From Diphasiastrum complanatum (taxonomy: Eukaryota; Streptophyta; Lycopodiopsida; Lycopodiales; Lycopodiaceae): a stretch of DNA of 64,000 nucleotides. A program made the position numbers and the translations under genes. Position 1 is the stretch's first letter; the number at the start of each line of letters is the position of its first letter. Under the pieces are notes generated by a model. The model saw only the letters and a list, made by a program, of their open reading frames with translations. It did not search any database and was not told where the DNA came from. Where the stretch lies: NCBI GenBank assembly GCA_029204225.1, contig MU832038.1, positions 1-64,000 on the forward strand. Reading direction: 5' to 3'. Positions 10,561 to 24,533 of this stretch are shown here, one piece after another.

Positions 10561-12629
10561 ATATACACTTTCTAGGACATATGATTTCTAAGGAAGGAAT
10601 CCAAATGGACCCTTCAAAGATTAAACCCATACAAGACTGGCCTAAACCAAGAAATATTCATGAAGTTCGGTCTTTTCTAGGCTTATGTTCCTATTATAGA
10701 AAGTTTATTCGCCATTTTGCTCATATAGCTTCACCACTACATGAACTCACTAAGAAGAGAGTAAAATTTCATTGGTATAAGAAAGAGCAAAATGCCTTTG
10801 ATACTCTGAAGCATGCACTTACCACTGGACCTGTTCTTATCATTCCCGACCTTCGTAAGCCTTTCTTTGTGGAAGTGGATGCAAGTTTAGACTGTATTGG
10901 GGCAGTTTAAACCAAGAAGGTCATGCTGTAGCCTTTGAAAGTAGACGACTTCAAGGGGCAAAAGTACAGTATGACATTTATGAAAAAGAACTTTTGGCCA
11001 TTATTCATGCCCTTAAGTTATGGAAGCACTGTCTTCTAGGAAATGATTTCCTAGTTAAAACATATCATCAAAGCCTTAGGTACTTTCTCACCCAGCAACT
11101 AATTCGAGAAAAACATCTAAAATGGGCTAACTACCTTAGCACTTTTCATTTTCAGCTACTTCATCACCCAGGAAAGGACAATAAGGTTGCCGATACATTA
11201 TCAAGAATCCCCAAGTTCAACCATATTTCCCTAGCATATCATGAAGATTTCCTTCCTATGAAAAGTATGTATGCTAGTGATTCCGACTTCCAACATATCT
11301 TGAAAGAAATCAAAGCCATAAAGACTATGTTTTGAAAGAAGGGTATTTATTCAGAAGATAAGCTATGTATTCCTATAGCATTTAGAACCAAGATCCTTCA
11401 AGAAACCCATAGTCCTCCCTATGCAGGACATAGAGGAATCCCATCAACTCTGGAAGCTCTGAAAAGATTCTTTTATTGGCCTACCATGCATCGAGACAAC
11501 GCATTATATACATGCATGTCTAGTTTGTCAACACAATAAAGATGAGCGAGGATTAAAAATTCCAGGATTACTTCATCCCTTGCCTATTCTTGAAGCTCCC
11601 TGGGAACATAATACCATGGACTTTATCTCTGGGTGCCCTAAAACCAAAAATGGAAATGAGATGATATGGACTATCATTGATAGATTTAGCAAACATGCTC
11701 ATTTTATTCCCTGTAAGAAAAAGCTTAAGGGACCCGAAGCAGCTCATTTGTTTATTCATCACATCTTTAGGCTGCATGGACTACCCAAAAGTATAGTGTC
11801 TGATCGGGATACGAGATTTACTAGCAACTTTTGGAGAGCCCTTTTTGATAATATGGGGACAACCCTTAAATTCTCTGTCTCCTTCCATCCCCAAACTGAT
11901 GGTCAAAGTGAAATTACTAATCGAACCATCATAGATTTGTTAAGAAATTATGTAAGTGATCAGAAGACTCAATGGGAACACTATCTTCCTATACTAGAAT
12001 TTGCTTACAATAACATCGTTCATTCTTCTACTGGTAAAGCGCCTTTTGAAGTAATGTTATGAAAACCTATTGTGCCTCCAGTATTAAGGACTAAAGAAAA
12101 GATATTTGCCTCAGATGAATTTGTGCAGGATTATCAAGACAGCTTTTCAAAGGTTCAGCAATCCATCGCAAGTGCACAACAGAAACAACAGAAAAGTGCA
12201 AATATGCGTCGGAGGGCAATCAAGTACGAAGAAAGAGAACTAGTTCTCCTAAAATTTGAAAAGAAAAGGCTCGAGAAAAAGAAGGGCAGCATGAAACTCT
12301 ACCCAAAACTAGCCCAAAAGTATTATGGACCTTTTAAATTCAAGAAAGTAATCAATGAGGTTACATGTGAGCTTGACTTGGAAAATCCATAACAAATTCC
12401 ATGTAAGCTTGCTAAAGAAATTTCAATGGTCCAGAACCAGAAGGATTTACAGATTCCGAACCACCAGAAGTTCAAGGAACCGAAGAAATCCTTCAACCTG
12501 AGCAGATCTTGATGCACAAGACAGGAATTGGAAGAAAGCGGATAACTTCTACATTATACCTCCTCAAGTATAAGAACTATCCTACTATGGATGCAAGATG
12601 GTTGGAAGAAGAATTCTTCCAAGAATATA
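10561..12629 (+). pseudogene. Gypsy G1 pol remnant: RT end, RNase H, integrase, chromodomain
   Basis: Domains in order: RT thumb/connection (FLGHMISKEGIQMDPSKI, RSFLGLCSYYRKFIRHFAHI; 10572-10910); RNase H (YDIYEKELLAIIHALKLWKH, HHPGKDNKVADTLSRIP; 10920-11335); integrase zinc finger (YAGHRGIPSTLEALKRFFYW, then CLVCQHN near 11512-11535); integrase core (TIIDRFSKHAHFIP, VSDRDTRFTSNFWR, HPQTDGQSEITNR; 11580-12062); integrase C-terminus (KYYGPFKFKKVI; about 12320); chromodomain-like text (YLLKYKNYPTMDARWLEEEF; 12555-12620). Frameshifts or stops lie at about 10905, 11332, 11535, 12060 and 12390. The YxDD box is deleted. The chromodomain frame runs into the 3' LTR. Confidence 0.88.
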
Positions 12630-13125
12630 TGAAAAACACTTGGGTGAATCCCAATGCTGTAAACAAAAAAATATTCAACTTGAAAGTGGCTAACATTAAA
12701 TGTTAAGCTGCCTACCTTCCATCCTTATCAATATGTAACTTACCTACTTTTCCACATGGCTTGTAAGCCATAGGACACTTGGGAAAATGCGCCCTCCTAC
12801 TCCTCCCATTTTGCTCTAACTAATGGATAAACACCCTCTCATACCTGTACACCTCACCCTCTCACTTTACTTATCCTAGAGTCTCCCTTACTCCTCTCAC
12901 ACTCATTTTGGACACCTCAGCCACTCCCTAAAGGCTACACATTCTCTACAAAAGGACTAACTCGCCCCTCTCCCTCATTATTCATCTCCCATTCATTTTT
13001 GCTTTGCCTCTTGCTTTTGCTTCTATGTGTGTAGGTGCTTGGAAGAAAGCTTGGAGCTATGGCTTGAGGAGGATCTGTCAAGCTTGGATTGGAATCATTT
13101 TTGGAGCTACTTACACACACACTCA

Positions 13126-13212
<87 letters not shown>

Positions 13213-13999
13213 CTCTAAAACTTTCACACCATCCATAAGACTGATGGCCATGCATGGCACACCACCCATGACTTGATGGTCATGCATGTTGCCACATCCA
13301 TAGTTTGATGGCTTTGCATGTCACACCATCCATGACTTGATGGCTTTGCATGTCACATCATCCATAGCTTAATGGCCATGCATGTTTGACTGGGAGTTGC
13401 ATGGTTGATTGGAATTTGCATGTCTGATTTGAGAGAGAGCTTGCATGTCTGATTTGGGAACTTGCATGTATGATTTGAAGCTTGCATGTTGAAACTAGAG
13501 CTTGCATGTCATACCATCCCTAGCCTAATGACTTTGCATGTTGGAATCGAAGCTTGCATGTCAGATTGGATTCATGCATGTCATGCCTCCTAATGTCAAA
13601 TGTCTATGCATGCTCTTTTCTTGATCAGTAAGTCCTTGCATGTCATAAGGAACCACTTTTCTTGGTATAAGATTCTCTAAGATCCGAAATTTGTTAACTT
13701 CTGGTCTATGTAAAGATCTAAGAATCCATCTTCCCAAAACCTCTGTATATGTATTTGGCCTTGTCGGGCCAATTGATCTTGCATAATTTGAAAGAAAAAT
13801 CCTTCCGGGGGGGGTCCCCATCTTGACCCCTCAGCAAGTCTCTTGAATGAATGATTTTGTGATTGAATGTTAAATTTCCTCTAAGTTTTGAGTTCTTTTT
13901 TAAAATCTATTCAACAGTGTTTTGTTGATTTGTTCTTTTTAAGTCACAACTTCTAAAGTCGGGACTTTAGAATTAGTAGACCTTCACTTCAAGTTCACA
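12630..13999 (+). repeat. 3' LTR of Gypsy G1
   Basis: Starts TGAAAAACACTTGGG and ends GTTCACA. Partner is 2042-3343 in the opposite orientation. The end of the pol frame (NTWVNPNAV) extends into the LTR, as seen in some chromoviruses. Flanking bases ATGCA (14000-14004) do not exactly match TGTCA at the other LTR, so no clean target duplication is seen. Confidence 0.8.
13129..13209 (+). repeat. (TC)n microsatellite in G1 3' LTR
   Basis: Uninterrupted TC run of about 81 bp, the counterpart of the 103-bp GA run at 2746-2848. Confidence 0.97.
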
Positions 14000-14285
14000 A
14001 TGCACTAGTGAGAGCCCAAATACTTATACTTCCAAGGCCCATACACCAATAGTAGTGCACCGTGACACCTATGTAGCCTATCTGGGCCACATCATCCAGT
14101 TTCCCTATCACTCATTGATAGACCCATAAAAATCTACCATCATGAGTTTATGCCTCCAACCATTAATTATGAACATATGCACATGAGGGCCCCAAACTCC
14201 TCATAATCCTAATTAATTATGGGTCGAGGTAGGCCTACTGAACTCTAACGGGATAATCAATCTGAGATCAGTCGTGGGCATGACA
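14000..14285 (-). repeat. Part of Gypsy G2 3' LTR (5' end)
   Basis: Minus strand starts TGTCATGCCCACG immediately after the purine tract at 14286-14299 (TAAGGGGAGAAGAA). It runs into the G1 3' LTR boundary at 13999/14000. The missing 3' end of this LTR appears to be 3344-3453. Confidence 0.55.
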
Positions 14286-14640
14286 TTCTTCTCCCCTTAT
14301 TCGAGTTCTGACCTCAAAACTTACAACTAGGGAAATTCCTCTTTAGGCTGCCTTCATGTTCCCAAGAATCATGATCGTCTACCCTTCCATTGAACTAGAT
14401 GCTCAATAACTATATGATTTCTCAATCGTTTAGTCCTTGAGTCCCAGATCTTTTCGGGGTTAATTCGAGTCACACCCGATGATTCATCCATCAAGTCCAC
14501 TTGGTCTCCATAACCAAGATGTCCCCTTCATGCAATCTCTTCCTAAGTCATCTTACGTGAAAAACCGGGTGCACTTGCGTTCCTTCCCAGAGGTTTTGAC
14601 CACCTCGTTATCCTCTCTTAAATGGTCGTCATTAATGACA
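14286..14640 (-). pseudogene. Gypsy G2 chromodomain remnant
   Basis: Minus-strand translation gives RINPEKIWDSRTKRLRNHIV, then EHLVQWKGR, then (after a frame change) a SWEHEGSL-like block, just upstream of the purine tract. This is the integrase tail/chromodomain arrangement of plant chromoviruses (LRN...I.E.LVQWK...WE). Stops occur in every frame, so it is a fossil. Nothing further upstream in pol is recognisable past 14640. Confidence 0.6.
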
Positions 14641-15123
14641 ACAAATGAGGATCTCTACTTAACAATATATTCTGAATATTACAAATATTTGAGGCTAAAG
14701 CTCTATTTGGGCAATGGTAGGAAAGATCTCCAAAATAACAAGCTACTAAATGAGGAGGCTTAGTGGCTATTTATTTATACTGATTAATAGCTACCTCACT
14801 TCAATCTATTGGAGAAAAACATGGAATTTCAAACATGAGGGCCCTAACTAGGAACCACTAATAACAATATCAAATTACATGCTCATACTAAAAATAACAT
14901 AAATGTAAATAATGCCACTATAACTATCATGTATGTCCATAGCATAGTGGCTTGGCCAACAAATGTTACCACACACGATTATCTTTTGATGGATATTTTT
15001 AACTGATTCAATATTTGTTTTCTACACTAGGATTCAAAAAAATGGCTGCATTGAAAATTATTTGCAGTAAAAAAAATGTCTCTCTCTCTATGCCGCTCTA
15101 CAAATACGACTCTTTGAAAAAAG

Positions 15124-15176
<53 letters not shown>

Positions 15177-16254
15177 GCCTTCTGTTGCACATGTGGCTTT
15201 TCGTTTCATGCAGGTGCTTTCAAGCAACTACTTTGAAAGAAGTTACGATGGATAATACTCCCCCAAAAAATAGAAATACAAAGAAAGACATTACTAAATG
15301 CCCCATTTTTTGAGTTCTTTGATGAAGGTCTTGTACCAATGGGTTCAATGTTTTTTGGGCATGTACCTTCATGTTTACAGCCTTGTGTAGGGTCCCTCAA
15401 TAAAATGTAAAGGCCTGTCCTCATGCCCCCTCTCCCCATGTCTTCACCTCTTATCCACATATTGCCAAAGCCAAATTTTAACATTGATTGAGTTGGGTGA
15501 TCTAGAATCAAGATTTTGTAGTTTTTTAAATATGGTGCTCACTGTCTACAATAACTCATGTGGCCCTAGGAAACAAAGTCATTGTTGAGCTAAATGCTAG
15601 TTTGAGTTGACTATGAAAGTCTACCGCAACTTGCAAACCTTAGACTGAACTCATTGATAACAAAACATAGCACTCTATAGGCTCTACATGGGGGTGGAGG
15701 GTTGGAGGTGTGGAACACCTCTCACATTTGGATAAAGGATGGCTTTTAGCTCCACATGCAAAGCTTTCTTTAGCAAGATAGCGCATTTGCACGACGATTG
15801 AAAGACCTAGAGTGCAAGCAAGGTTTCATTCTCATTAACCTAATCAAGATGCTTTTACGATGTTATCACGATATTTTGCATCTACCCAACATGATTCTTA
15901 TCATTCAATCTTATGAGATGCCATCATGATCTCCCTGTGTCCCCCAAACATGATGCACACGCATCACTGTGCATTGTTGGATGAGGGTGGGCCTCCGAGT
16001 GAGTGCATGATACAATATTAGGCCTGCAAGAGGTTATGACTTATGAGACTGATTTGGGCCTGGCATCTACCCAAAGGGCCCGGGGGAACGGTTGAACCTC
16101 CTCATTTTCAAAAACGAATGATTCGCCACCGGCTATTCCAGTCACCTGTCAACGGCTACGCGTGAAATGGGTCTTGAAGACTGGCTGTATCCGGTTGATA
16201 GGTCGGTTTACCGGCCCGACCCAGAGCACCGTTTGGGATCTCGCGGACTCCAAC
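14641..16254. other. Intergenic region upstream of alpha-tubulin
   Basis: No supportable coding sequence or RNA gene. It contains a 48-bp (TC)n run at 15126-15173. The remainder is mixed-composition sequence with short ORFs that lack any family resemblance. The last ~200 bases are GC-richer (for example CCGGCCCGACCC near 16211), consistent with a proximal promoter. Confidence 0.6.
15126..15173 (+). repeat. (TC)n microsatellite
   Basis: Uninterrupted 48-bp TC run not associated with a recognised LTR. Confidence 0.95.
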
Positions 16255-18300
<2,046 letters not shown>

Positions 18301-18530
18301 ATTCTGTAATTGCTCTAGATTTTAGCTTTGAAAGATTATTCAAGTTTTATCGAATATTCGATGTATTTTGGTATTGTTCACAACCATAATATTCTGTTAA
18401 CGAAGACTTGATTTCCTTTTTACTGAATCTTGTATTATGTCCTTATTAGCAAGTTTAATATTGACGAGGAGTTTTGCATTTTGGTGTTGTATTCAGATGT
18501 AGTCCCATGGTAATAAAAGCTTGGTTTCCT
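18301..18530 (+). terminator. Alpha-tubulin 3' UTR and polyadenylation region (putative)
   Basis: AT-rich sequence after the stop codon, with TTGTAT/TGTATT-rich stretches and an AATAAAA hexamer-type signal at about 18511-18517. A further AATAAA lies near 18662. Plant poly(A) signals are loose, so the exact end is uncertain. Confidence 0.45.
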
Positions 18531-21005
18531 TATTTTTAATGATTGTATACTGTTCTTATTTTATTAGCAACCATTTGTATTGGCAAGGCGTTGTATGGTA
18601 TTTTCATATTTCATACAGAAAATAACGATGAAACCTGAAACCATGAAATAATGTACAGATCAATAAACCCTTAGGCCAAGAGAAACGTCCCTTAAGTTTC
18701 CTTTAATAACCTAATTCTTTCAATGGATGTCTCTCAGCTTTTGAAAAATAATCCCTTCTAAAAAAAAACATTTAACTAAATTTTTTTGCATTCTAAAATT
18801 ATAAGTATCAATCAAACAAAGTCTTGATAAAGAATAGTGCATCGTCAACCAATTAAAACGATTTTTGTATCTTCTAAATTATATTCACGATAATAATAGA
18901 TTTTATAGATTTTATTATTCTTTTATAGAAGCAAAACAAATTGTAGGATATTTCATAATTTTCAAAGATCGTTGTCATGGATATCCATCAACGTTGCTCG
19001 TTCCCACAATTATTTTTTTCATGGTGCAATGTGATTGATATAAGGTTAGAAATTATTAGCCAATGTAACTAAACTAACCTCTCTAAAAAAATTGTGCAAA
19101 GGTCGAGCACACCTCCAGTTTCAAGATTTTTACATAGATTTTTGAAGTTATAATAATAATCTACATGCATCCTATATATTCAAAAGCCAACAATTCAGAA
19201 ATCCTACATATATTTTTTACTAAACATAGAAATACCTACAAAATCAATTTTTTTTGGTTTTTAAGAAAAGAAGTTAACATCCCGCATTATATTTCTTAAG
19301 CTTGTTTTTGGGAAAATTTGCCGGTTCGAATGGAAAAGCAGGCCATTTGACATGACTTCCTCCACCAGGCAAGAGATAGATACCTTCAAGCATTGGGAAA
19401 CGGTCTCTTTAGTGGGCCTTGCACTTGGTAAAGTGGCTATAAAATTAAAGTGAGGTTTTTAGACTACCATAGTTGAACAATAGCTAAATTGGGTGTAAGG
19501 GTTACTAATAAATATCTTATGAAGTTAAATAATGGCAATGAAATTTCTTTTTTTGTGGCTGAAATTTTTTTTAAGGGTGATTAATGCTTTATGGGTGATT
19601 AAAGCTTTGTGATATTATAATTGGTGTACTGTCTAGTTGCAATAATATCTTAATCATTTTTCTAGCCATTTATTGGTTTTTTTGTTTGTCATTTTGTGTG
19701 AATGGCATGTAGTATGGGGATGGAATAGAACACCTAATGCTCGTCAAATTAGTTTTTGTGATTTTATGAAGAAAATGTTGCAATCTCCTAGGACAATATG
19801 AATTTTTTTTACATGATTTCCTTTGAAGGTGCATGTTAAAAAGTAAGAGAAGGTTTCGTGACGGGAAAGATTTGCCTCCTTAAGGCCTTTTGCCAAAGAA
19901 AGGGCCCTCAAAGAGCCCCCTCCCCCCCCCCCCCCCCCCCCCCCTTCCCAAAATATTTCATGCTAAAAAAACTTGGACTTGAATTTAGTATTGTAGAAAG
20001 ATCAATGCTAAAAAATCTCCAAAAATAAGTATGAAAGTGATCTCCAAAAACTAGTGAGGCTTAAACTAAATAAAACCTTCATAAATAGAAATTCGAAGTT
20101 CTTTTGAATTTACTACTTATATATGCAAACTTAGTGCCTCTTATACAATAATCATTGCTCTAAGTAGTATTGCATCTACACAACAAAGCTCAAAACTAAA
20201 GTGGATGAATCACAAAGAAAATAAAAACTAATTGTTAATGAATGTTTACCCTCATTTAAACCACATAAGTTTGTTTAACTATGGTTAGACTACTATTAAC
20301 CATAAGTTTTAAGAGTCGGGTAGTTAGGAGTCTTGCAGCATCAAGTATTGTCAAATCACAACTTCAAACCCTGCCCACTGGTAGTTTCGAAATGTACAAA
20401 AATATGACCGAAAAACTCCAAACTTTTTTAGACCGACAAACAATGTTACGTTCATAATTGTAAAATATTATTGGGCCATGTGTACATCGAATAGTTGAAC
20501 AGTCAACAAAAAGCCCTTTTGGTGTTCGGACTAACACTAATGAGTTAATCTAGATCCATTCATTCTTTAGGATGTAACTAATCAAATCAGTTCCTGCATA
20601 TTTACTTGCATTATCGAAACAATCTATAGGATTACATGGGATTCGTGACAAGTAACTATTTGACAATATTCAAACAACATTCGAGGGAGTTCTGAATAAG
20701 TTCAAATCAACAACTATCGAAAGGCGAACCCAAAATAAGTTCAATTCGAACAACTATCAAATCAAAGTCGAAACTTTCACAACTTGACTCTAGTTCGAAT
20801 TGAATATTGTCGACTACCTAATTTTCATAATCCACTTAAAAGAAGCTAGTCACTTGCTTAAACTAGCTTTGGCATTATATATAACACTAGTTTTAATTGT
20901 GTAACTAATTTTCATAGTGATAGACGTGATTATGACCAAGATCCATCTCAAAAAGTGTAACTCAATGCATGCGAATATATATATATACACTCAACACTCG
21001 ACACT
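18531..21005. other. AT-rich intergenic DNA
   Basis: No coding, RNA gene or recognisable transposon domain. A 23-base C homopolymer lies at 19922-19944. Many long A/T runs are present, and (AT)n is seen near 20976-20987. The stretch may contain decayed transposons beyond recognition. Confidence 0.6.
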
Positions 21006-21345
21006 CGACACTTTCGAGGTATTTTTCGGGGTATTTTTGAGCTATTTTTGAGGAATTTTCAAGCCATTTTTGAGGTATTTTTGGGCCATTCTTGAGGTAT
21101 TTTTGGGCCTTTTTCGAGGTATTTTTGAGGTCTTTTCGGGCCTTGTTCGAGGTATTTTGGGCCTTTTCCGAGATATTTGCCAGGTCTTTTCGGCCCATTT
21201 TTGAGGTATTTTCGGGCCATTTTTGAGGTATTTTCAGGCCATTTTTGAGGTATTTTTGGGCCTTTTTCGAGATATTTTCAGGGTGTTTTTCGAGATATTT
21301 TCGAAATTTTTGTAGGATTTTTGAGGTATTTTCGCGAAGGAGGCT
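21006..21345 (+). repeat. Degenerate minisatellite, ~20-22 bp unit
   Basis: About 15 imperfect units around the text TTTTTGAGGTATTTTTGGGCC, with units ending in GGGCC, CGGGCC or CAGGCC. Translation of either strand gives lysine- or phenylalanine-rich periodic peptides, which are by-products of the repeat. The related block 21346-21800 repeats TTTTCGCGA, GTGTCGCATTTTTT and GGGTCAATGTCG words several times with CCCCTCC spacers. Confidence 0.8.
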
Positions 21346-21957
21346 AGTGTCGCATTTTTTCTAGGGTCAATGTCGCATTCTTCGAGGGCCAATATTGCGA
21401 AATTATTCAAACCCCCCCTCCAGAAAATTATTTCGAGGCATTTTCGAGTTTCGAGATATTTTCGCGAAGCCATCGGGATATCGCGAAATTCTTCTGAAGC
21501 CTTTAGTAATTTTCATGAAATTTTCGCAGAAATTCAGGGAGATTTTGCGTAATTTTCGCGACATTGGCCCTCCCCCCCTCAAGTGTCGCATTTTTTTTCG
21601 AGGGTCAGTGTCGTGAAAATAACTGAAGCCTTCTTGAAATATCGCGAAAGTTCCCCTAAAGGTTCAAGGTATTTTTGCGTTTTGAGGTATTTTCGCGAAA
21701 CCTTTAGGGAAATTTTGCAAAGTTTTCATGACATTGGCCCCACCCCCTCCAGAAAAATGCGACACTCCCCTCCCCCTCCCAAAAAATGCCTCCCCTCCCG
21801 AACAATGTGACACGTTGGCACATACTAAATTTCCTAATCATCGCCAAATCATCACCCGTCAATGAGGTATTGCATTTCCAAATCATCGGCCATCGCCTAG
21901 ATCGGTCGCCATTGCCCGTCAACATATATACACACGTTCCACCTATCCACTCTATGT

Positions 21958-22384
<427 letters not shown>

Positions 22385-22618
22385 TGTTAGAAATGGTGAA
22401 CTCCTGCAACTTTGTCGCAACACGAACAAGACACGAAGGTCGAACGATAACAATTCACGACAGTCAACGTGTCTTTGACTCGAAGCACGAACGATTCCCG
22501 AATCAATTGCGAATTGTGAACACACCTCCAGGACCACAGAGCGCAAAATGGATGCAAAACGGGCAGCTCAATGGGCTTCACGCCCAGCTGAAACGAATAG
22601 AAACGACATAGACTAACT
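22385..22618 (+). repeat. E-family LTR, 5' fragment (E2)
   Basis: Starts TGTTAGAAATGGTGAACTCC and is homologous to the beginning of the E1 LTR read on the minus strand from 4899. It has an internal deletion relative to E1 and stops abruptly after ACTAACTAAC, where element-internal sequence begins. Confidence 0.75.
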
Positions 22619-23335
22619 AACAAGATGAAGCTTTCACGATACTCGATGAAGCTTCAACAAGCTACTTAGAACACGACTATGATGTGGTCATCGATTCAGG
22701 AGCACCATCACACATAACCTGCAACAAGAAGACCTTGATCAACTTTCGCGAACTTGAAAACAACAGAGCAGTGATTCTAGGGGATTGGAGCAAAAACGAT
22801 GTCAAAGGCATCGACACTCTACAGCTGCAAACACTGTCAAGCCAAGCGGAGCTACCAGGAGCACTTTATGTGCCCTCACTCAGAAAAGATATGCTATCTG
22901 TCTCCAAGATGGCAGACCTAGGCATTCGAGTTTTGTTCGTCGACAACACTTGCCGTATGATCGAGCAGACGACAAACAAGTAGTTGACGGTCGGATACAG
23001 AGAAGGAAACCTCTACTAGGCTAAAATAATCAGCAACTCTGAAAGCATACTAAATGCTTCAGAAAATGAAGATCACCTCTGGTATAGGAGAATGTATCAT
23101 CTGAACATGTGGAGCCTGTATGACATGAGCAGAAAAGACATTGTCATAGGTCTCAAGATTTCAAGGCCCAAAACTGAGTTCTACGAAGCTTGTCAGAAAG
23201 GCAAGCAACATCAAAATCCATTCACGCATGAGGGAAGGAGAGCCAAGGAAGTTCTTGAGCTCATCCACTATGATGTCTGTGGACCGATGAAGATGGATTC
23301 GCTCTCATGTTCAGATACTTTCTGACGTTCATAGA
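22619..23335 (+). pseudogene. Copia E2 protease to early integrase fragment
   Basis: Plus-strand translation: protease DVVIDSGAPSHITCNKKTL and ALYVPSLRKDMLSVSKMADL; then, after stops at 22981 and around 23020, pre-integrase text YRRMYHLNMWSLYDMSRKDI, EACQKGKQHQNPF, LELIHYDVCGPMK; then LTFIDDY near 23320-23335. It is the plus-strand counterpart of E1 8413-8816. Gag is missing before it, and most of integrase, RT and RNase H after it. Confidence 0.85.
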
Positions 23336-24021
23336 TGATTATCGCGAATCGTGAACACACCTCTAGGACCACAAAGTGCAAAAAGGACGCAAAACGAAAA
23401 TCACAAAAAGAAATGAAAAGAACAAAAACACACGAAGAGAAATCTTTCGTGCTGCCAGCTGGCAGCTCAACGGGCTTCACGCCCAGCTGAAATGAATAGC
23501 AACGATGGTGACTAACTAACTAGTTGATTAGCGTTAACTAGTCTTGTGATTTTACGTTTAGCTATCTTGTAAACTCCACACAGTGGAGGTATAAACGATC
23601 CTCTCTGGATCATAATCAAAAAAAGAGAAAAAAAAAAGTGATGAGAATTTTACAAAGATCTGTAAGAAACAGAGAGAGACGTAGCGAATAGAGTAAGAAA
23701 GCAAGAATACCATAGTTGTGCATGAAAGTCTGCCAACGAGCAGAACACAGCGAAAGAGCAGAGAGTCAACCCGCCAACGAGCGAGACACTGACGATCTCG
23801 CTCTAAAACCAAACTGACAATATAGTCGCTCTATTTTGTGTATCTCTTGGCCTTGTACTGTGTCTCTTGATTGCTAGAATAAAATATGTTCTGTGATGCA
23901 TAGTCGAGTGTCTGGGATCCTGTAAGAGCTTCCGCATGAAAAGAAAATTCAAAGATAGAAAATTGTTCGCGAATCAGAAGAGAGAGGACGAACACGAAAT
24001 GAAAAAGCTTCTGCGACAACA
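23336..24021 (+). repeat. E-family LTR, 3' fragment (E2)
   Basis: Begins mid-LTR (CGCGAATCGTGAACACACCT), overlapping about 100 bp of the span also present in 22385-22618, and runs to the LTR end CTGCGACAACA beside the PBS at 24022. It shows TATA-like and transcript-leader features shared with E1 4091-4890. Confidence 0.75.
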
Positions 24022-24533
24022 TGGTATCAGAGATAGCCTTAGGATAGATTGCATGCATCAAGCTTGATGAGAATTACATTGATTTGGTCCAGCCTGAGTA
24101 CTGTACGGATTGCTATGCTCAGACATGTGTGAGATCACCTAACTTTGAATGGTTGGTGTTTCTCCAAGGTAGATCCAAATCTAGTGTATGATTGCTTGTT
24201 GGAAAGCTATGAGACTAGTTTGTGAGTCAATTGATCTCAAGCGAAAAGGAGTTGTCTCAAGAGAGTTATTGACATTCAAATGAAGGTGGGTAGGGTACCC
24301 AACCTGATGAGACATTCCAAGGAAGGCTCACATCTACCTTAGATCATCAAAAACTCTTGATTTTACATTGTCAATCTATGATCAAGTAGGACAGACTTTG
24401 AACTATCAAAGTCGGTCTGAGTATGACAGACATAGTTACATGCACCGAGGATTCTCTGCTCGCTTTCCTGTGTTGCGACGTGCAGACCTTCCAATCTCAA
24501 GAGAGCTAGTTCCCACATGTCTAGTTCTAGCAA
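24022..24533 (+). other. E2 primer binding site and leader
   Basis: TGGTATCAGAGA at 24022-24033 matches the initiator-Met PBS apart from the last base, right after the LTR end. About 500 bases of non-coding leader follow, until the LTR of Copia B begins at 24534. No gag is seen. Confidence 0.65.

Noticed and set aside
15206-15511. Minus-strand 101-residue ORF upstream of tubulin
   Set aside because: No recognisable family, no coding-like composition and no partner exon. Kept as intergenic.
19922-19944. C23 homopolymer as a possible regulatory or G-quadruplex element
   Set aside because: A pure homopolymer next to other variable C runs (2227, 46108) is more likely slippage or sequencing-prone DNA. 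No further support.
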